Assembly (NCBI RefSeq): GCF_000210895.1
Contig: NC_015964.1
Span: forward strand, 1,509,501 to 1,573,500
Reading direction: 5' to 3'
DNA from: Haemophilus parainfluenzae T3T1
GTDB lineage: Bacteria > Pseudomonadota > Gammaproteobacteria > Enterobacterales > Pasteurellaceae
Length of the DNA stretch: 64,000 bases
The notes beneath the pieces were generated by a model that did not search any database, was not told the origin of the DNA, and was given only the letters and a program-made list of their open reading frames with translations. The position numbers and the translations under genes were made by a program. The stretch's first letter is position 1; the number at the start of each line of letters is the position of its first letter. Of this stretch, positions 39,171 through 49,306 are shown one piece after another.

Positions 39171-40233
39171 ACAATAAAAATAAATGTGGCACTAAGTTCA
39201 TGACGATAACTGTCGCGATAGAAAGCAATAATCGTGATGAGCCAAAGATAAAGCCTCGGTTGGTACCGTTATCAAATTTTACTAATAAATTCGCCATTGC
39301 TGTTAAGGCATAGACTTCAATCACCGTGAAGATGACTAAGTAAATATAAGCGGAAACCACAGAAATATATTTCAACGTAATAAACCAAGGCAAGATAATA
39401 CCAACAGCCAAGATTGGTGCCACCCATAAGGTTTGTTTAATCGTTAAATTAATTTTTCGAGAAAAATAACCTTGTAGCGACACAGTCAACAAACCATTTA
39501 CAAAAAGTGCAATGGGAGAGTGTTCTGGCATCCCTAATTTGTTATCAAAAAGAAACGGGAAGATCACAAAGAATGAGGTTGCAATGGAAAGAGGAATAAA
39601 CAACATTAAATGCACAAATAAAAATTCTTTGGTGATGATTTCTTTAATTTGAGCAAAGCGAAACTTCACTAAGGTCTGCAAGGTTTGGATTTGATAAAAC
39701 GGTTTTACCATTAAGGCAAAGAGAACCGCTTCCATCGCAAAGCAGACCCAAATCAACCATTCAATGTGATTGTATTTGATAAATGGAATCACCAATAAAG
39801 GCGCAAACATAGACGACATGGAAGTGACTTTCAAATATTTTCCCTGTAATCGGGTTTTCTCTTTGTATTCTCCACCCGCGAGCACCAATAGGCAGGCTTT
39901 TGCATTGGTACCAAACAAACAGCTACCTAATCCAAAACAGGTGGTGGCAATTAAAAGTAGAATGTAATTGTCCGCAGAGAGAAAGAAAATATAGGCGATG
40001 ACATCTAAAAAGCATCCAAGTAACATCATTTTGGCCAGTCCAAAACGATCACCCCAGATACCGGCTAAAATAGCCAATGCTTGGTTGCAGAAAAAAAGCA
40101 ACGAGAGCGAAAAGGCAATTTCACTGTTGCTTAATCCTTTTCCTTGTAAATAGATGAAAAATACCGTTTGCATGGAAAAGAATGCAAGGGTAGAAAAGAA
40201 ACGACGAGTCAGTAAAAGTTTTTGTAAATTCAT
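39169..40233 (-). CDS. MFS transporter of unknown substrate
   Basis: 354 aa with about 10-11 hydrophobic segments, slightly short for an MFS protein. MFS motif A is recognisable as GIWGDRFGLAKMM between helices 2 and 3 (near residue 58). GLGSCLFGTNAKACL marks helix 4. The substrate cannot be told. It is a single gene bounded by terminators. Confidence 0.7.
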   Translation of the reverse strand: MNLQKLLLTRRFFSTLAFFSMQTVFFIYLQGKGLSNSEIAFSLSLLFFCNQALAILAGIWGDRFGLAKMMLLGCFLDVIAYIFFLSADNYILLLIATTCFGLGSCLFGTNAKACLLVLAGGEYKEKTRLQGKYLKVTSMSSMFAPLLVIPFIKYNHIEWLIWVCFAMEAVLFALMVKPFYQIQTLQTLVKFRFAQIKEIITKEFLFVHLMLFIPLSIATSFFVIFPFLFDNKLGMPEHSPIALFVNGLLTVSLQGYFSRKINLTIKQTLWVAPILAVGIILPWFITLKYISVVSAYIYLVIFTVIEVYALTAMANLLVKFDNGTNRGFIFGSSRLLLSIATVIVMNLVPHLFLL

Positions 40234-40255
40234 TGTTTTATTAAAAAAAAGAAAA

Positions 40256-40276
40256 GCACGCGTTTAGAACGCGCGC
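40256..40276 (-). terminator. Intrinsic terminator upstream of the MFS gene (ends prmB transcription)
   Basis: GCACGCGTT (40256-40264) and AACGCGCGC (40268-40276) pair with one mismatch, followed on the minus strand by a long T-rich tract. Confidence 0.75.
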
Positions 40277-40288
40277 CAGTAATTGGTT

Positions 40289-40327
40289 AAGTGCGGTTAA
40301 AATTTATGACGATTTCTAACCGCACTT
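40289..40327. repeat. Paired USS downstream of prmB
   Basis: AAGTGCGGTTA and TAACCGCACTT arms with a 17-nt loop and no T-tract on the minus strand. It stands in tandem with the real terminator at 40256-40276. Confidence 0.75.
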
Positions 40328-40331
40328 GAGA

Positions 40332-41276
40332 TTAAAAAGAATCGTGATATTTCACTAAATCTTCGCGGCTAATGGCAAATACACCCAGGCCACCATTTTT
40401 TAGTTCAACCCATTCAAATGGCACATCTGGGTATTGTTCAATGAGACTTACCATGCTGTTGCCCACTTCACAAACGAGCATGCCATTTTGTGTTAAATAA
40501 TCTGGCGCTTGTTTTAAAATTTGTTTTGTAATTTCTAACCCATCAACACCTGAACCTAAGGCTAATTCAGGTTCATAGTGGAATTCTTCCGGCATATCTG
40601 CTAAGTCTTCTTCATCCACATAAGGTGGATTGGTCACGATTAAATCATATTGTTGACCGAAGAGATTTTGGAATAAATCTGATTGAATCGGGAAAACACG
40701 ATGTTCTAATTGGTGACGCGCAATATTGATTTCTGCCACATTTAACGCATCCACAGAAAGATCGACCGCATCTACCTCAGCTTCAGGAAAGGCTTCAGCC
40801 GTCGCGATTGCGATACAACCACTGCCAGTACAAAGATCCAAAATTCGTTTTGGCTCAGATTTTAAAAGCGGAGCAAATTTATCTTGGATTAATGCACTAA
40901 TTGGCGAGCGAGGAATAATTGTGCGCTCATCTACATAAAATTCTAATCCGCAGAACCACGCACTATTCGTTAAATAAGCGACGGGCACACGTTGCTCAAT
41001 ACGGCTTAAAACTAATTGTACTAAGGTTTCTTTTTCTGAATGAGTCAGTTTACTGTTAAATAAATCTTGCGGTAAATCGAGTGGTAATTGAAGTCCAGCA
41101 AGCACTAATTGAAGGCTTTCATCCCATGCATTGTCATGGCCTTGCCCGTAATAAATATCAGAACGGTTGAATGTGCTGTATGTCCAGCGTAAAAAATCTT
41201 GAATGGTTGTTAATTCACTTGCTACATTATCTTCTAAGATTGTTGCAACAAGCTCTTGATTGTGTAAGGTTTCCAT
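40332..41276 (-). CDS. prmB: Ribosomal protein L3 glutamine methyltransferase PrmB
   Basis: 314 aa. SAM-binding motif [19 protein letters not shown] (near residue 137) and the catalytic NPPY in [17 protein letters not shown] (near 205), the N5-glutamine methyltransferase hallmark. The N-terminal helical domain recognises the substrate; the sequence DEEDLADMP separates PrmB from PrmC. GAGG lies 7 bases before METLHNQEL, so this start was preferred over an ATG four codons upstream. Confidence 0.92.
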   Translation of the reverse strand: METLHNQELVATILEDNVASELTTIQDFLRWTYSTFNRSDIYYGQGHDNAWDESLQLVLAGLQLPLDLPQDLFNSKLTHSEKETLVQLVLSRIEQRVPVAYLTNSAWFCGLEFYVDERTIIPRSPISALIQDKFAPLLKSEPKRILDLCTGSGCIAIATAEAFPEAEVDAVDLSVDALNVAEINIARHQLEHRVFPIQSDLFQNLFGQQYDLIVTNPPYVDEEDLADMPEEFHYEPELALGSGVDGLEITKQILKQAPDYLTQNGMLVCEVGNSMVSLIEQYPDVPFEWVELKNGGLGVFAISREDLVKYHDSF

Positions 41277-41360
41277 TTTCTGCCTCAATAAAAAATTTGG
41301 CTAGTTATACCATAGAATAGATGTGCTATCATTAAGCAAAATAACAAATTGAGAAAAATA

Positions 41361-41870
41361 ATGACAGAACCAGATGATTTCGATCTTTTTCGGGCTGAAA
41401 CTAAAGGGATTAAACCCATTAAGCAAGATACCTTTGTAGCGCCGCGTCAAAAGAGCGGTCAGAAAAAATCCCATTTACGTGATATTCGAGAAAAAGAGGA
41501 TACGCTTTTCTATTTTTCTGATGAGTATGAACCATTGCTAAATGAACATGATGGTGTCATCAAATATTTACGCGAAGGGGAAGATAGCCATTTATTGAAA
41601 CAACTTCGTCGTGGCGATTTTTCACCTGAATTATTTTTGGATTTACATGGTTTAACCCGTGAGCAAGCCAAAATGGAATTGGCAGCACTGTTGTTAGCTT
41701 GTGAAGATGAGCATGTTTATTGTGCGAGCATCATGACGGGCTATGGAACCTTTACGTTGAAAAAACAAATTCCACGTTGGTTAGTTCAGCACCCTAAAGT
41801 CCGAGCGTTACACCAAGCGCCCAAAGAATGGGGCGGAGAAGCGGCGATACTTATTTTAGTGGATGTATAA
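41361..41870 (+). CDS. smrB: Smr-domain endonuclease SmrB (YfcN type)
   Basis: 169 aa. The C-terminal Smr domain carries the catalytic-type motif LDLHGLTREQAKMEL (near residue 92) and IMTGYGTFTLKKQIPRWL (near 124, the conserved GxG loop). In E. coli SmrB cleaves mRNA between collided ribosomes. The open frame begins at a TTG four codons earlier; ATG (MTEPDD) is the more likely start. Divergent from prmB with 84 bp between, an arrangement also common in enterobacteria. Confidence 0.9.
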   Translation: MTEPDDFDLFRAETKGIKPIKQDTFVAPRQKSGQKKSHLRDIREKEDTLFYFSDEYEPLLNEHDGVIKYLREGEDSHLLKQLRRGDFSPELFLDLHGLTREQAKMELAALLLACEDEHVYCASIMTGYGTFTLKKQIPRWLVQHPKVRALHQAPKEWGGEAAILILVDV

Positions 41871-41872
41871 AG

Positions 41873-41906
41873 AAAAAAGTGCGGTCAAATTGACCGCACT
41901 TTTTTT
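41873..41906. terminator. Bidirectional paired-USS terminator between smrB and argS
   Basis: AAAAAAGTGCGGTCA and TGACCGCACTTTTTTT form a near-perfect stem serving both convergent genes. Confidence 0.9.
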
Positions 41907-43638
41907 ACATTTTTTCGATTGTCTTAATGCCTAATAACGCTAAACCTTGTTTTAAGGTTTTCTCTGTAAGAGAAGCGAGTTTTAAACGGCTTAATTTTAC
42001 GTTTTCATCTTCTGCATTTAAGATTGGGCAGTGTTCATAGAATGAAGAGAACGCACCTGCTAATTCATATAAATAAGCACAGAGTACATGCGGTGTCCCT
42101 TCTTTACCCACCGTTTGAACGGCTTCTTCAAATTGAAGCAATTTGATCGCTAATGCACGTTCTTTTTCATCAGAAAGCTGAATCTTCGCTTCTGCAAGTG
42201 CGGTTGGATTCACGTTTGCTTTATTGAAAATTGAACGAATACGCGTATAAGCATATTGCATATAAGGCGCGGTATTACCTTCAAAACTGAGCATATTATC
42301 CCAATCGAACACATAGTCAGTGGTGCGGTTTTTGGAAAGATCCGCATATTTCACCGAGCCAATACCTACTGCTTCAATAACCGCAGTTTTTTCTTCATCA
42401 GATAAGTTGGTATTTTTCTCATTGATTAATACAGTGGCACGCTCAATCGCTTCATCTAATAAATCTGCTAATTTTACGGTGCCGCCAGTACGAGTTTTGA
42501 ATGGTTTACCATCTTTACCCAACATCATACCGAAGTTTTTATGTTCAAGTGAGAAACTGTCTGGCACATAACCGGCTTTACGCGTAATTAACCACGCTTG
42601 TTGCATGTGTTGGCTTTGGCGTGTATCAGAGAACACTAATGCGCGATCCGCTTTTAAGGTTTCATAACGATATTTAGCCGCCGCGATATCGGTAGTGGTA
42701 TAAAGGAAACCGCCATCTTTCTTCTGAACGATTACCCCCATCGGTTCGCCTTCTTTGTTTTTGAATTCATCAAGATAAACAACCAATGCACCTTCATCTT
42801 CAACCGCTAAACCTTGTTTTTTCAGATCTTCAACGATAGCAGGTAACATCGGGTTATAAAGGCTTTCACCCATCACATCTTTTTCAGTCAATGTGACATT
42901 CAAACGATCGTAGTTACGTTGGTTTTGTTGCATGGTAATATCGACTAATTTTTTCCACATTGTGCGGCAATATTCATCTCCACCTTGCAATTTCACTACA
43001 TAGTTACGCGCTTTTTCAGCGAAAGACTCATCTTCATCGTAATGTTTTTTCGCTTCGCGATAGAATGCTTCAAGATCTTGAAGTTCCATTTCGCTTGCGT
43101 GTTCATTTTCCATTTTTTCAAGATAAGCAATAAGCATACCAAATTGCGTACCCCAGTCACCTACGTGGTTCGCACGAATAACGTTATGACCTAAAAATTC
43201 AAGGGTACGAACAACAGCATCACCGATAATGGTAGAACGTAAGTGACCTACGTGCATTTCTTTTGCAACGTTTGGTGAAGAATAATCAATCACGATGGTT
43301 TGTTTTTCATTTGCGCTGACACCAAGATTTTGATCTTTTAATGCAGCAGAAACATTATTCGCTAGCCAAGTTGGATTTAAGAAAATGTTGATAAAACCCG
43401 GACCAGCAATTTCCGTTTTTTCAGCGATATCAGAAAGATCAGCATGATCTAATACTTTTTGTGCAAATTCACGAGGATTTAAACCTAGTTTTTTAGCCGC
43501 AGCCATGATGCCGTTTGCTTGGTAGTCACCAAATTGTGGTTTACCAGATTGACGAATAAGCGCATCACATTGCTCATCTGCACCAGCTGCAATCATCGCC
43601 TGTTTAATTTTATCGGATAAAATAGATTGAATATTCAC
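41905..43638 (-). CDS. argS: Arginyl-tRNA synthetase
   Basis: 577-aa class I synthetase. The HIGH-like motif HVGH lies in [15 protein letters not shown] (near residue 125). The KMSKS loop is degenerate, as usual for ArgRS ([15 protein letters not shown]). The C-terminal DALR anticodon-binding domain ends [12 protein letters not shown]. The start codon is GTG (complement of 43636-43638) behind AGGAAAAACC. Divergent from the YecM-like gene, as in E. coli. Confidence 0.96.
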   Translation of the reverse strand: MNIQSILSDKIKQAMIAAGADEQCDALIRQSGKPQFGDYQANGIMAAAKKLGLNPREFAQKVLDHADLSDIAEKTEIAGPGFINIFLNPTWLANNVSAALKDQNLGVSANEKQTIVIDYSSPNVAKEMHVGHLRSTIIGDAVVRTLEFLGHNVIRANHVGDWGTQFGMLIAYLEKMENEHASEMELQDLEAFYREAKKHYDEDESFAEKARNYVVKLQGGDEYCRTMWKKLVDITMQQNQRNYDRLNVTLTEKDVMGESLYNPMLPAIVEDLKKQGLAVEDEGALVVYLDEFKNKEGEPMGVIVQKKDGGFLYTTTDIAAAKYRYETLKADRALVFSDTRQSQHMQQAWLITRKAGYVPDSFSLEHKNFGMMLGKDGKPFKTRTGGTVKLADLLDEAIERATVLINEKNTNLSDEEKTAVIEAVGIGSVKYADLSKNRTTDYVFDWDNMLSFEGNTAPYMQYAYTRIRSIFNKANVNPTALAEAKIQLSDEKERALAIKLLQFEEAVQTVGKEGTPHVLCAYLYELAGAFSSFYEHCPILNAEDENVKLSRLKLASLTEKTLKQGLALLGIKTIEKM

Positions 43639-43726
43639 GGTTTTTCCTAATCTTGAAATTGAATAATGAAAATAATCGGCTATGATACCGTTGTTTAGTG
43701 ATTTCTCAAAGTAAGAGCAGGAGAAA

Positions 43727-44296
43727 ATGTCAAATTTAATGGAAAAATCGACCGCACTTTATCAAGAATTACCTTTATTTCAGGAAAAAATTCAGCAATT
43801 AGCCGCCGTTATGAAAGTAAATTTGGACGATTACCAAATCGATCATTTAGCTTTAAGAGCAAATAGTGAAGAAAAAGCAAAAAATTGGCTGACAGAGTTA
43901 TTAAAGTGCGGTAGAATTTTAAGCGATAATATCGTCAATGGGCGTCCTATCTATTTGATTGAATTAGATGAGCCAGTTGATTTCATTGGTCAGCCTGTCG
44001 ATGTTATTGAATTACCGTTTCCTAAAAATAAACAATATCCCCAAGAAACTTGGGAACATATTGAAATTGTAATGCCGTTTTTATCTCATGAATCTGTTGA
44101 GGATTGGGTTAATCGGATTTGCAATACGTTTTTATGGAAGGAACTAACTCAATTAACCATGAAGGTGAGCGAACCTAAGGTGGAAGGGGAGCAATTGCCC
44201 AATCCATCAATTGCAGTGAGTTTTGTTGATAAAACAGAAAATCATGTTTGCATAAAGGTTCATCCTTATACAATAAAGAAAATACTCGAGGTTTAG
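43727..44296 (+). CDS. YecM family protein (VOC-like metal-binding fold)
   Basis: 189 aa. Putative metal ligands in [11 protein letters not shown] (near residue 38) and [14 protein letters not shown] (near 105) fit YecM, which has a glyoxalase-like fold and sits beside argS in many gammaproteobacteria. Function unknown. Two USS copies are used as coding sequence (STALY near residue 8 and KCGR near residue 60). It ends 4 bp before the next lipoprotein gene. Confidence 0.83.
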   Translation: MSNLMEKSTALYQELPLFQEKIQQLAAVMKVNLDDYQIDHLALRANSEEKAKNWLTELLKCGRILSDNIVNGRPIYLIELDEPVDFIGQPVDVIELPFPKNKQYPQETWEHIEIVMPFLSHESVEDWVNRICNTFLWKELTQLTMKVSEPKVEGEQLPNPSIAVSFVDKTENHVCIKVHPYTIKKILEV

Positions 44297-44300
44297 TGTA

Positions 44301-44600
44301 ATGAAAAAAATTACCTTAGCATTAACTGTCTTATTAAGTTTAGGTTTATCAGCTTGTTCATCTCAATCACAAAAAGATGAAAGCGCTTATAAAGGTCAAG
44401 TTATTTTCACCGAATTACAAGGTGACGATGTAAAATTAACCGTTCGTAAAAATGACTGTTCATACAAACAAGAAGGTGAAACTGAAGTGATCGTTCACAA
44501 ATATGATTCAACTTTAGTAACTGGTGCTTGTGTGAAAGTATCTGACAACGGTCAAGGCGCGAAAAACGTTTCTACTTGGTCTCCAAGAAACCCAATCTAA
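44301..44600 (+). CDS. Small uncharacterised lipoprotein resembling the C-terminal domain of Pcp
   Basis: 99 aa. Signal peptide with lipobox LSAC (Cys19). The mature 80 residues have two further Cys (NDC and GAC) that could form a disulfide. The segment LTVRKND to CVKVSD resembles IVIRKDN to RVRIVGG in the neighbouring Pcp/SlyB protein, and the two signal peptides are nearly alike, so this may be a paralogue without the glycine-zipper part. It is 23 bp upstream of Pcp and likely co-transcribed. Not recognised as a named family. Confidence 0.75.
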   Translation: MKKITLALTVLLSLGLSACSSQSQKDESAYKGQVIFTELQGDDVKLTVRKNDCSYKQEGETEVIVHKYDSTLVTGACVKVSDNGQGAKNVSTWSPRNPI

Positions 44601-44623
44601 TTTATTTTTAGAAGGTTAGTTTT

Positions 44624-45088
44624 ATGAAAAAAGTAACAGTAGCATTAGCTCTTATGATGTCTATTGGTTTGACTGGTTGTGCAAATACCGATGTTTTTAG
44701 CGGTGATGTTTACTCAGCAGATCAAGCGAAAGAGGCTCGTTCAATTAGCTACGGTACAATCGTGTCTGTTCGCCCAGTTAAAATCCAAGCAGATAACAAT
44801 GGTGTAATTGGTTCTGTTGGTGGTGGTGCTTTGGGTGGTATCGCTGGTAGCACAATTGGTGGTGGTACTGGCCAAGCTATTGCAAGTGTTGTTGGTGCGA
44901 TTGGTGGTGCCATTGTAGGTAGCAAAATTGAAGAAAAAATGAGCCAGGTTAATGGTGCAGAGATTGTTATCAGAAAAGATAACAGAGAAGAAATCGTTGT
45001 GGTTCAAAAAGCAGATCCAAGCTTCCAAGCAGGTCGTCGCGTAAGAATCGTTGGCGGTTCATCATTAAATGTTTCTGTTATTAACTAA
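44624..45088 (+). CDS. slyB: Outer-membrane lipoprotein Pcp/SlyB
   Basis: 154 aa. Signal peptide with lipobox LTGC (Cys19). Residues 60-107 form a glycine zipper (VGGGALGGIAGSTIGGGTG and SVVGAIGGAIVGSKIEE), which inserts in the outer membrane. The C-terminal beta domain (EIVIRKDNREEIVVV) follows. SlyB stabilises outer-membrane proteins under LPS stress in enterobacteria; in H. influenzae the homologue is the 15-kDa Pcp antigen. Terminator 15 bp downstream. Confidence 0.9.
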   Translation: MKKVTVALALMMSIGLTGCANTDVFSGDVYSADQAKEARSISYGTIVSVRPVKIQADNNGVIGSVGGGALGGIAGSTIGGGTGQAIASVVGAIGGAIVGSKIEEKMSQVNGAEIVIRKDNREEIVVVQKADPSFQAGRRVRIVGGSSLNVSVIN

Positions 45089-45103
45089 CTAAACGAAAAA
45101 TAG

Positions 45104-45133
45104 AAAAAGCGAGCCATTAGGTTCGCTTTTTTT
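45104..45133 (+). terminator. Intrinsic terminator after slyB/pcp
   Basis: AAAAGCGAGCC and GGTTCGCTTTT form an 11-bp stem with one G-T pair, loop ATTA and T7. Confidence 0.88.
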
Positions 45134-45232
45134 ATGCTTAAAATCAAAAGAAAGTGCGGTTGTTTTTTGCTTGAAAGTCAAAAATATGATAAAACTATCA
45201 ATCGTTATTTCACATCGACAATAGGAAGCAAA

Positions 45233-46060
45233 ATGTCAAATTTACAACAAATTATTGAAGCTGCATTTGAAAAACGTGCAGAAATCACGCCTAAAACAGT
45301 TGATGCACAAACTCGTGCAGCAATCGAAGAAGTAATCGAAGGACTAGATAGCGGTAAATACCGTGTTGCAGAAAAAATTGATGGTGAATGGGTTACTCAC
45401 CAATGGTTGAAAAAAGCAGTATTATTATCTTTCCGTATCAATGATAACCAAATCATTGATGGTGCAGAAACCAAATATTACGACAAAGTAGCATTAAAAT
45501 TTGCTGACTATACCGAAGAGCGTTTTGCTCAAGAAGGTTTCCGTGTCGTACCTTCTGCAACAGTACGTAAAGGCGCATACATTTCTAAAAACTGTGTATT
45601 GATGCCTTCTTATGTCAATATCGGTGCATATGTGGGTGAAGGTACCATGGTTGATACATGGGCAACTGTTGGTTCATGTGCGCAAATTGGTAAAAATGTA
45701 CACTTATCTGGTGGTGTAGGCATCGGTGGTGTATTAGAGCCATTACAAGCAAACCCAACCATTATCGGCGATAACTGTTTTATCGGTGCACGTTCTGAAG
45801 TGGTTGAAGGCGTGATTGTTGAAGATGGTTGTGTGATCTCTATGGGCGTATTCATTGGTCAATCAACTAAAATCTATGATCGTGAAACGGGTGAAGTGTT
45901 CTACGGTCGCGTTCCTGCGGGTTCTGTGGTTGTTTCAGGTAGCCTTCCATCAAAATGTGGTAAATACAGCTTATACTGTGCAGTGATCGTGAAAAAAGTT
46001 GATGCAAAAACTTTAGGTAAAGTAGGTATCAACGAATTATTACGTTCTATTGAAGAGTAA
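45233..46060 (+). CDS. dapD: Tetrahydrodipicolinate N-succinyltransferase
   Basis: 275-aa enzyme of the succinylase branch of lysine and meso-diaminopimelate synthesis. The left-handed beta-helix shows hexapeptide repeats ([21 protein letters not shown], near residue 125) and ends with [21 protein letters not shown]. The frame is open 33 codons further upstream, but AGGAAG sits before [12 protein letters not shown], the family start, which gives the expected length. Confidence 0.96.
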   Translation: MSNLQQIIEAAFEKRAEITPKTVDAQTRAAIEEVIEGLDSGKYRVAEKIDGEWVTHQWLKKAVLLSFRINDNQIIDGAETKYYDKVALKFADYTEERFAQEGFRVVPSATVRKGAYISKNCVLMPSYVNIGAYVGEGTMVDTWATVGSCAQIGKNVHLSGGVGIGGVLEPLQANPTIIGDNCFIGARSEVVEGVIVEDGCVISMGVFIGQSTKIYDRETGEVFYGRVPAGSVVVSGSLPSKCGKYSLYCAVIVKKVDAKTLGKVGINELLRSIEE

Positions 46061-46075
46061 TTAAAATACCATAAA

Positions 46076-46114
46076 AAATGACCGCACTTTATCTAACAAA
46101 GTGCGGTCATTTTC
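46076..46114. terminator. Bidirectional paired-USS terminator between dapD and tehB
   Basis: AAAATGACCGCACTTT and AAAGTGCGGTCATTTT form a perfect 16-bp stem with a 7-nt loop. Confidence 0.9.
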
Positions 46115-46131
46115 TTTTCTAAATTAGCGAA

Positions 46132-46992
46132 TTATTTTTTTCTTGCTAACATCGTCGCAAATTTTAATTTAATGCGATTGCCGTTTTCGTCGGTTTTATG
46201 TAATTCACCCATATTTTCGTTATATTCTAAGAATTCCCAATCTTTGTAATATTCTTTTAATTCACCTTCAGAGAATGTAAATGAGAACGGAAGTGGACAA
46301 GGCACTTCAGGCGTGGACATGGCTGCAACAATTAAGTTATAACCACCTGGGTTGGTGTGTTCTTGCATATTCTTAATAATGGCTGGAATTCGCTCACGGT
46401 TTAAGAACATAAATACCACGGTTGATAAAATGAAGTCGTAGTTTTCTTGAATATTGGCGGTATTAATATCATAAACAGCGGTCTTAATATTCAAGTTTTC
46501 TTTGTCTTTAGTTTCGTTCAAGAAGGCGATGCTATTTTCGTTGTGATCCCAAGAGGTCACATCGTAGCCTTTTAAGCTTAAATAAAGGGAGTTACGACCT
46601 TGTCCGCAGCCTAAATCTAGCACTTTACAAGGCTTGATAATTTTAGCTGCATCAACCACATCACCATGCGTTGCAGTCATATTATATTTTTTGCTGAAGT
46701 AATCTTCTTTTGTGCAATAGAAACCAAGCGTACATTCTAAGTCATCAGAAAGGGCTTCAACTCGGTGCCAGGCTTGTGGCTCGACGAACGGAATATTACT
46801 TTCAGGCGTGAAAATATGTTCAGCAATAACATCACCATCTTCAGTTAGCTCATAAAACTTAAGTTTACCTTTTAGCACCGTAAGTTTGCCCCAAGTGCCC
46901 ACTTTAGTATTGTGCTTTTCTTGGAACATTTTAGGTAATTTATCTTTTGTCCAAACTGGCATTTGTTTATAACAGATAAGTTCGTTTGTCAT
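46132..46992 (-). CDS. tehB: Tellurite resistance methyltransferase TehB with N-terminal DUF1971 domain
   Basis: 286 aa. Residues 1-85 are a cupin-like DUF1971 domain ([30 protein letters not shown]). The rest is a SAM methyltransferase with motif [21 protein letters not shown] (near residue 120) and motif [15 protein letters not shown]. The fused form, about 286 aa, is the H. influenzae type, linked there to tellurite and oxidant resistance. In E. coli TehB lacks the N-terminal domain. It ends in LARKK and lies downstream of metG on the same strand, beyond a terminator. Confidence 0.93.
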   Translation of the reverse strand: MTNELICYKQMPVWTKDKLPKMFQEKHNTKVGTWGKLTVLKGKLKFYELTEDGDVIAEHIFTPESNIPFVEPQAWHRVEALSDDLECTLGFYCTKEDYFSKKYNMTATHGDVVDAAKIIKPCKVLDLGCGQGRNSLYLSLKGYDVTSWDHNENSIAFLNETKDKENLNIKTAVYDINTANIQENYDFILSTVVFMFLNRERIPAIIKNMQEHTNPGGYNLIVAAMSTPEVPCPLPFSFTFSEGELKEYYKDWEFLEYNENMGELHKTDENGNRIKLKFATMLARKK

Positions 46993-47068
46993 AATGAATT
47001 CCTTTTAATTTGCGTAATAAATAGCTGATTGCTATGGTAGGTTATTTGATTCTATTTGGCAATAAAAA

Positions 47069-47086
47069 AGGCGACCTAAGTCGCCT
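47069..47086 (-). terminator. Intrinsic terminator after metG
   Basis: AGGCGAC (47069-47075) and GTCGCCT (47080-47086) with T6 on the minus strand. Confidence 0.85.
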
Positions 47087-47096
47087 AAATATTAAA

Positions 47097-49145
47097 TTAT
47101 TTTACTTGCATACCTGCAGTGACACCGCTATCAGCAGAAAGTAAGAATAAATCACTTCCACCAGTACCAGCGGAGAGAATCATTCCTTCTGATACACCGA
47201 ATTTCATTTTGCGTGGTGCCAGGTTCGCAACCACAATAACAAAACGACCTTCCAATTCTTCAGGTTTGTTGTAAGCCGCTTTAATGCCAGAGAACACTTG
47301 GCGAGTATGGTCACCTAAATCTAATTCAAAACGTAAGAGTTTATTTGATTCTGGTACGGCTTCGCATTTCAGCACTTTTGCCACACGCATATCGATTTTA
47401 GCAAAATCATCAATGGTAATAGTGTCAGCAATAGGTTCAATGTTTGAAAGTGCGGTTGGTTTTGCCGCAGTTTTTTCTGTCGCTTTATTTGTCTCAGCAA
47501 ACAGTGCTTTAGTTTCTTCTACAACAGCATCAATTTGTTTTTTCTCTAAACGAGAGAAAAGGGCTTTAAATGGGGTAAGCTGATGACCCAATAATGGCTG
47601 TGCAATATTATTCCAAGTGAGTTCTGTTTGTAAGAACGCTTCTGCACGTTCAGCCAGTTTTGGAAGAACCGGTTTTAAGTAAGACATTAATACACGGAAA
47701 AGCTCGATACCCATTGAGCAAACTGCTTGTAATTCAGCCTCTTTGCCTTCTTCTTTCGCAATGACCCAAGGTGCTTTTTCATCAATATATTTATTGGCTT
47801 TATCAGTTAATGCCATGATTTCACGAATCGCTTTGTTGTATTCGCGGCTTTCATAATAAGCAGCGATTTGTTCAGCTTGTACAGTAAATTCAGCAAAAAG
47901 CGCTTCGTCTTCTAATTTATCTGCTAATTTGCCTTCAAAACGTTTTGTGATAAAGCCCGCATTACGAGACGCTAAATTGACTAATTTATTAACGATATCT
48001 GTATTGACTCGTTGAACGAAATCTTCCAAATTGAAATCGAGATCTTCGATACGATCGTTTAATTTCGCCGCGTAGTAATAACGCAAACATTCCGGATCAA
48101 TGTGATTTAAATAGGTACTGGCTTGGATAAATGTACCGCGTGATTTTGACATTTTGGCGCCATCTACGGTGACATAACCGTGAGCAAACACATTGGTTGG
48201 TTTGCGGAATTCGCTCCCTTCTAACATAGCCGGCCAGAATAGACTGTGGAAATACACGATATCTTTACCGATAAAATGATAAAGTTCTGCATCGCTGTTT
48301 TCTCCCCAGAATTCATTAAAATCAATGCCTTCACGCTCGCAGAGATTTTTGAAAGACGCCATGTAGCCAATTGGGGCGTCTAACCAAACATAGAAGAATT
48401 TATCTTTTGCACCTGGAATTTCAAAACCAAAATAAGGGGCATCGCGAGAGATATCCCATTGTTGTAAACCACTTTCAAACCATTCTTGCATTTTGTTTGC
48501 AATTTCCGGTTGAAGCGAGCCAGAGCGAGTCCATTCTTTTAACATGCCTTCAAAAGCAGGCAAGTCAAAGAAGAAGTGTTCAGACTCTTTGACTATTGGT
48601 GTTGCACCTGACACTGCAGAACGTGGATTAATCAAATCCATTGGGCTATAAGTAGAGGCACAAACTTCACAGTTATCGCCGTATTGATCTTCGGCTTTAC
48701 ATTTTGGGCAAGTCCCTTTAACGAAGCGATCCGGTAAGAACATATTCTTTTCAGGATCGAATAACTGAGAAATCACTTTCGTTTTAATGAAGCCTTTTGT
48801 CTTTAATTTATTGTAAATGTCAGCGGTGAGTTGTTTATTTTCTTCACTGTGAGTAGAGTGGTAGTTATCAAAACTAATATTGAAACCAGCAAAATCACGT
48901 ACGTGATCCGCTTTTGCTTTTGCAATTAATTCTTCTGGTGTAATGCCTAATTTATCGGCATTAAGCATAATTGGTGTACCGTGTGCATCATCAGCACAGA
49001 CAAAATGAATTTTATTGCCACGCATACGTTGGAAACGCACCCAAATATCCGCTTGAATATGTTCTAACATGTGGCCTAAATGAATGGCGCCATTTGCATA
49101 AGGTAATGCACAAGTGACTAAAATTTTACGAGGTTGAGTTGTCAT
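47097..49145 (-). CDS. metG: Methionyl-tRNA synthetase
   Basis: 682-aa class I synthetase. HLGH in [15 protein letters not shown] (near residue 20); a zinc knuckle with four Cys in [10 protein letters not shown] and DNCEVCAST (residues 144-166); KMSKS in [11 protein letters not shown] (near 335); and a C-terminal Trbp111-like tRNA-binding and dimerisation domain ([12 protein letters not shown] to the end, from about 580). Divergent from mrp with 161 bp between, as in many gammaproteobacteria. Confidence 0.97.
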   Translation of the reverse strand: MTTQPRKILVTCALPYANGAIHLGHMLEHIQADIWVRFQRMRGNKIHFVCADDAHGTPIMLNADKLGITPEELIAKAKADHVRDFAGFNISFDNYHSTHSEENKQLTADIYNKLKTKGFIKTKVISQLFDPEKNMFLPDRFVKGTCPKCKAEDQYGDNCEVCASTYSPMDLINPRSAVSGATPIVKESEHFFFDLPAFEGMLKEWTRSGSLQPEIANKMQEWFESGLQQWDISRDAPYFGFEIPGAKDKFFYVWLDAPIGYMASFKNLCEREGIDFNEFWGENSDAELYHFIGKDIVYFHSLFWPAMLEGSEFRKPTNVFAHGYVTVDGAKMSKSRGTFIQASTYLNHIDPECLRYYYAAKLNDRIEDLDFNLEDFVQRVNTDIVNKLVNLASRNAGFITKRFEGKLADKLEDEALFAEFTVQAEQIAAYYESREYNKAIREIMALTDKANKYIDEKAPWVIAKEEGKEAELQAVCSMGIELFRVLMSYLKPVLPKLAERAEAFLQTELTWNNIAQPLLGHQLTPFKALFSRLEKKQIDAVVEETKALFAETNKATEKTAAKPTALSNIEPIADTITIDDFAKIDMRVAKVLKCEAVPESNKLLRFELDLGDHTRQVFSGIKAAYNKPEELEGRFVIVVANLAPRKMKFGVSEGMILSAGTGGSDLFLLSADSGVTAGMQVK

Positions 49146-49306
49146 TATTTTTCTCTTATTCTTTTTGCAAAAATTGCGAGTATGTTACCCGATTAATGCG
49201 ATTTTTTCTAGTTTAGTTATACTTTTAGCTTAACATTTGAGGTGTAAAAAGGGTAAAATATCCCTGACAAATTTACTCTACTACCTACTACTATTAAAGG
49301 AATATT

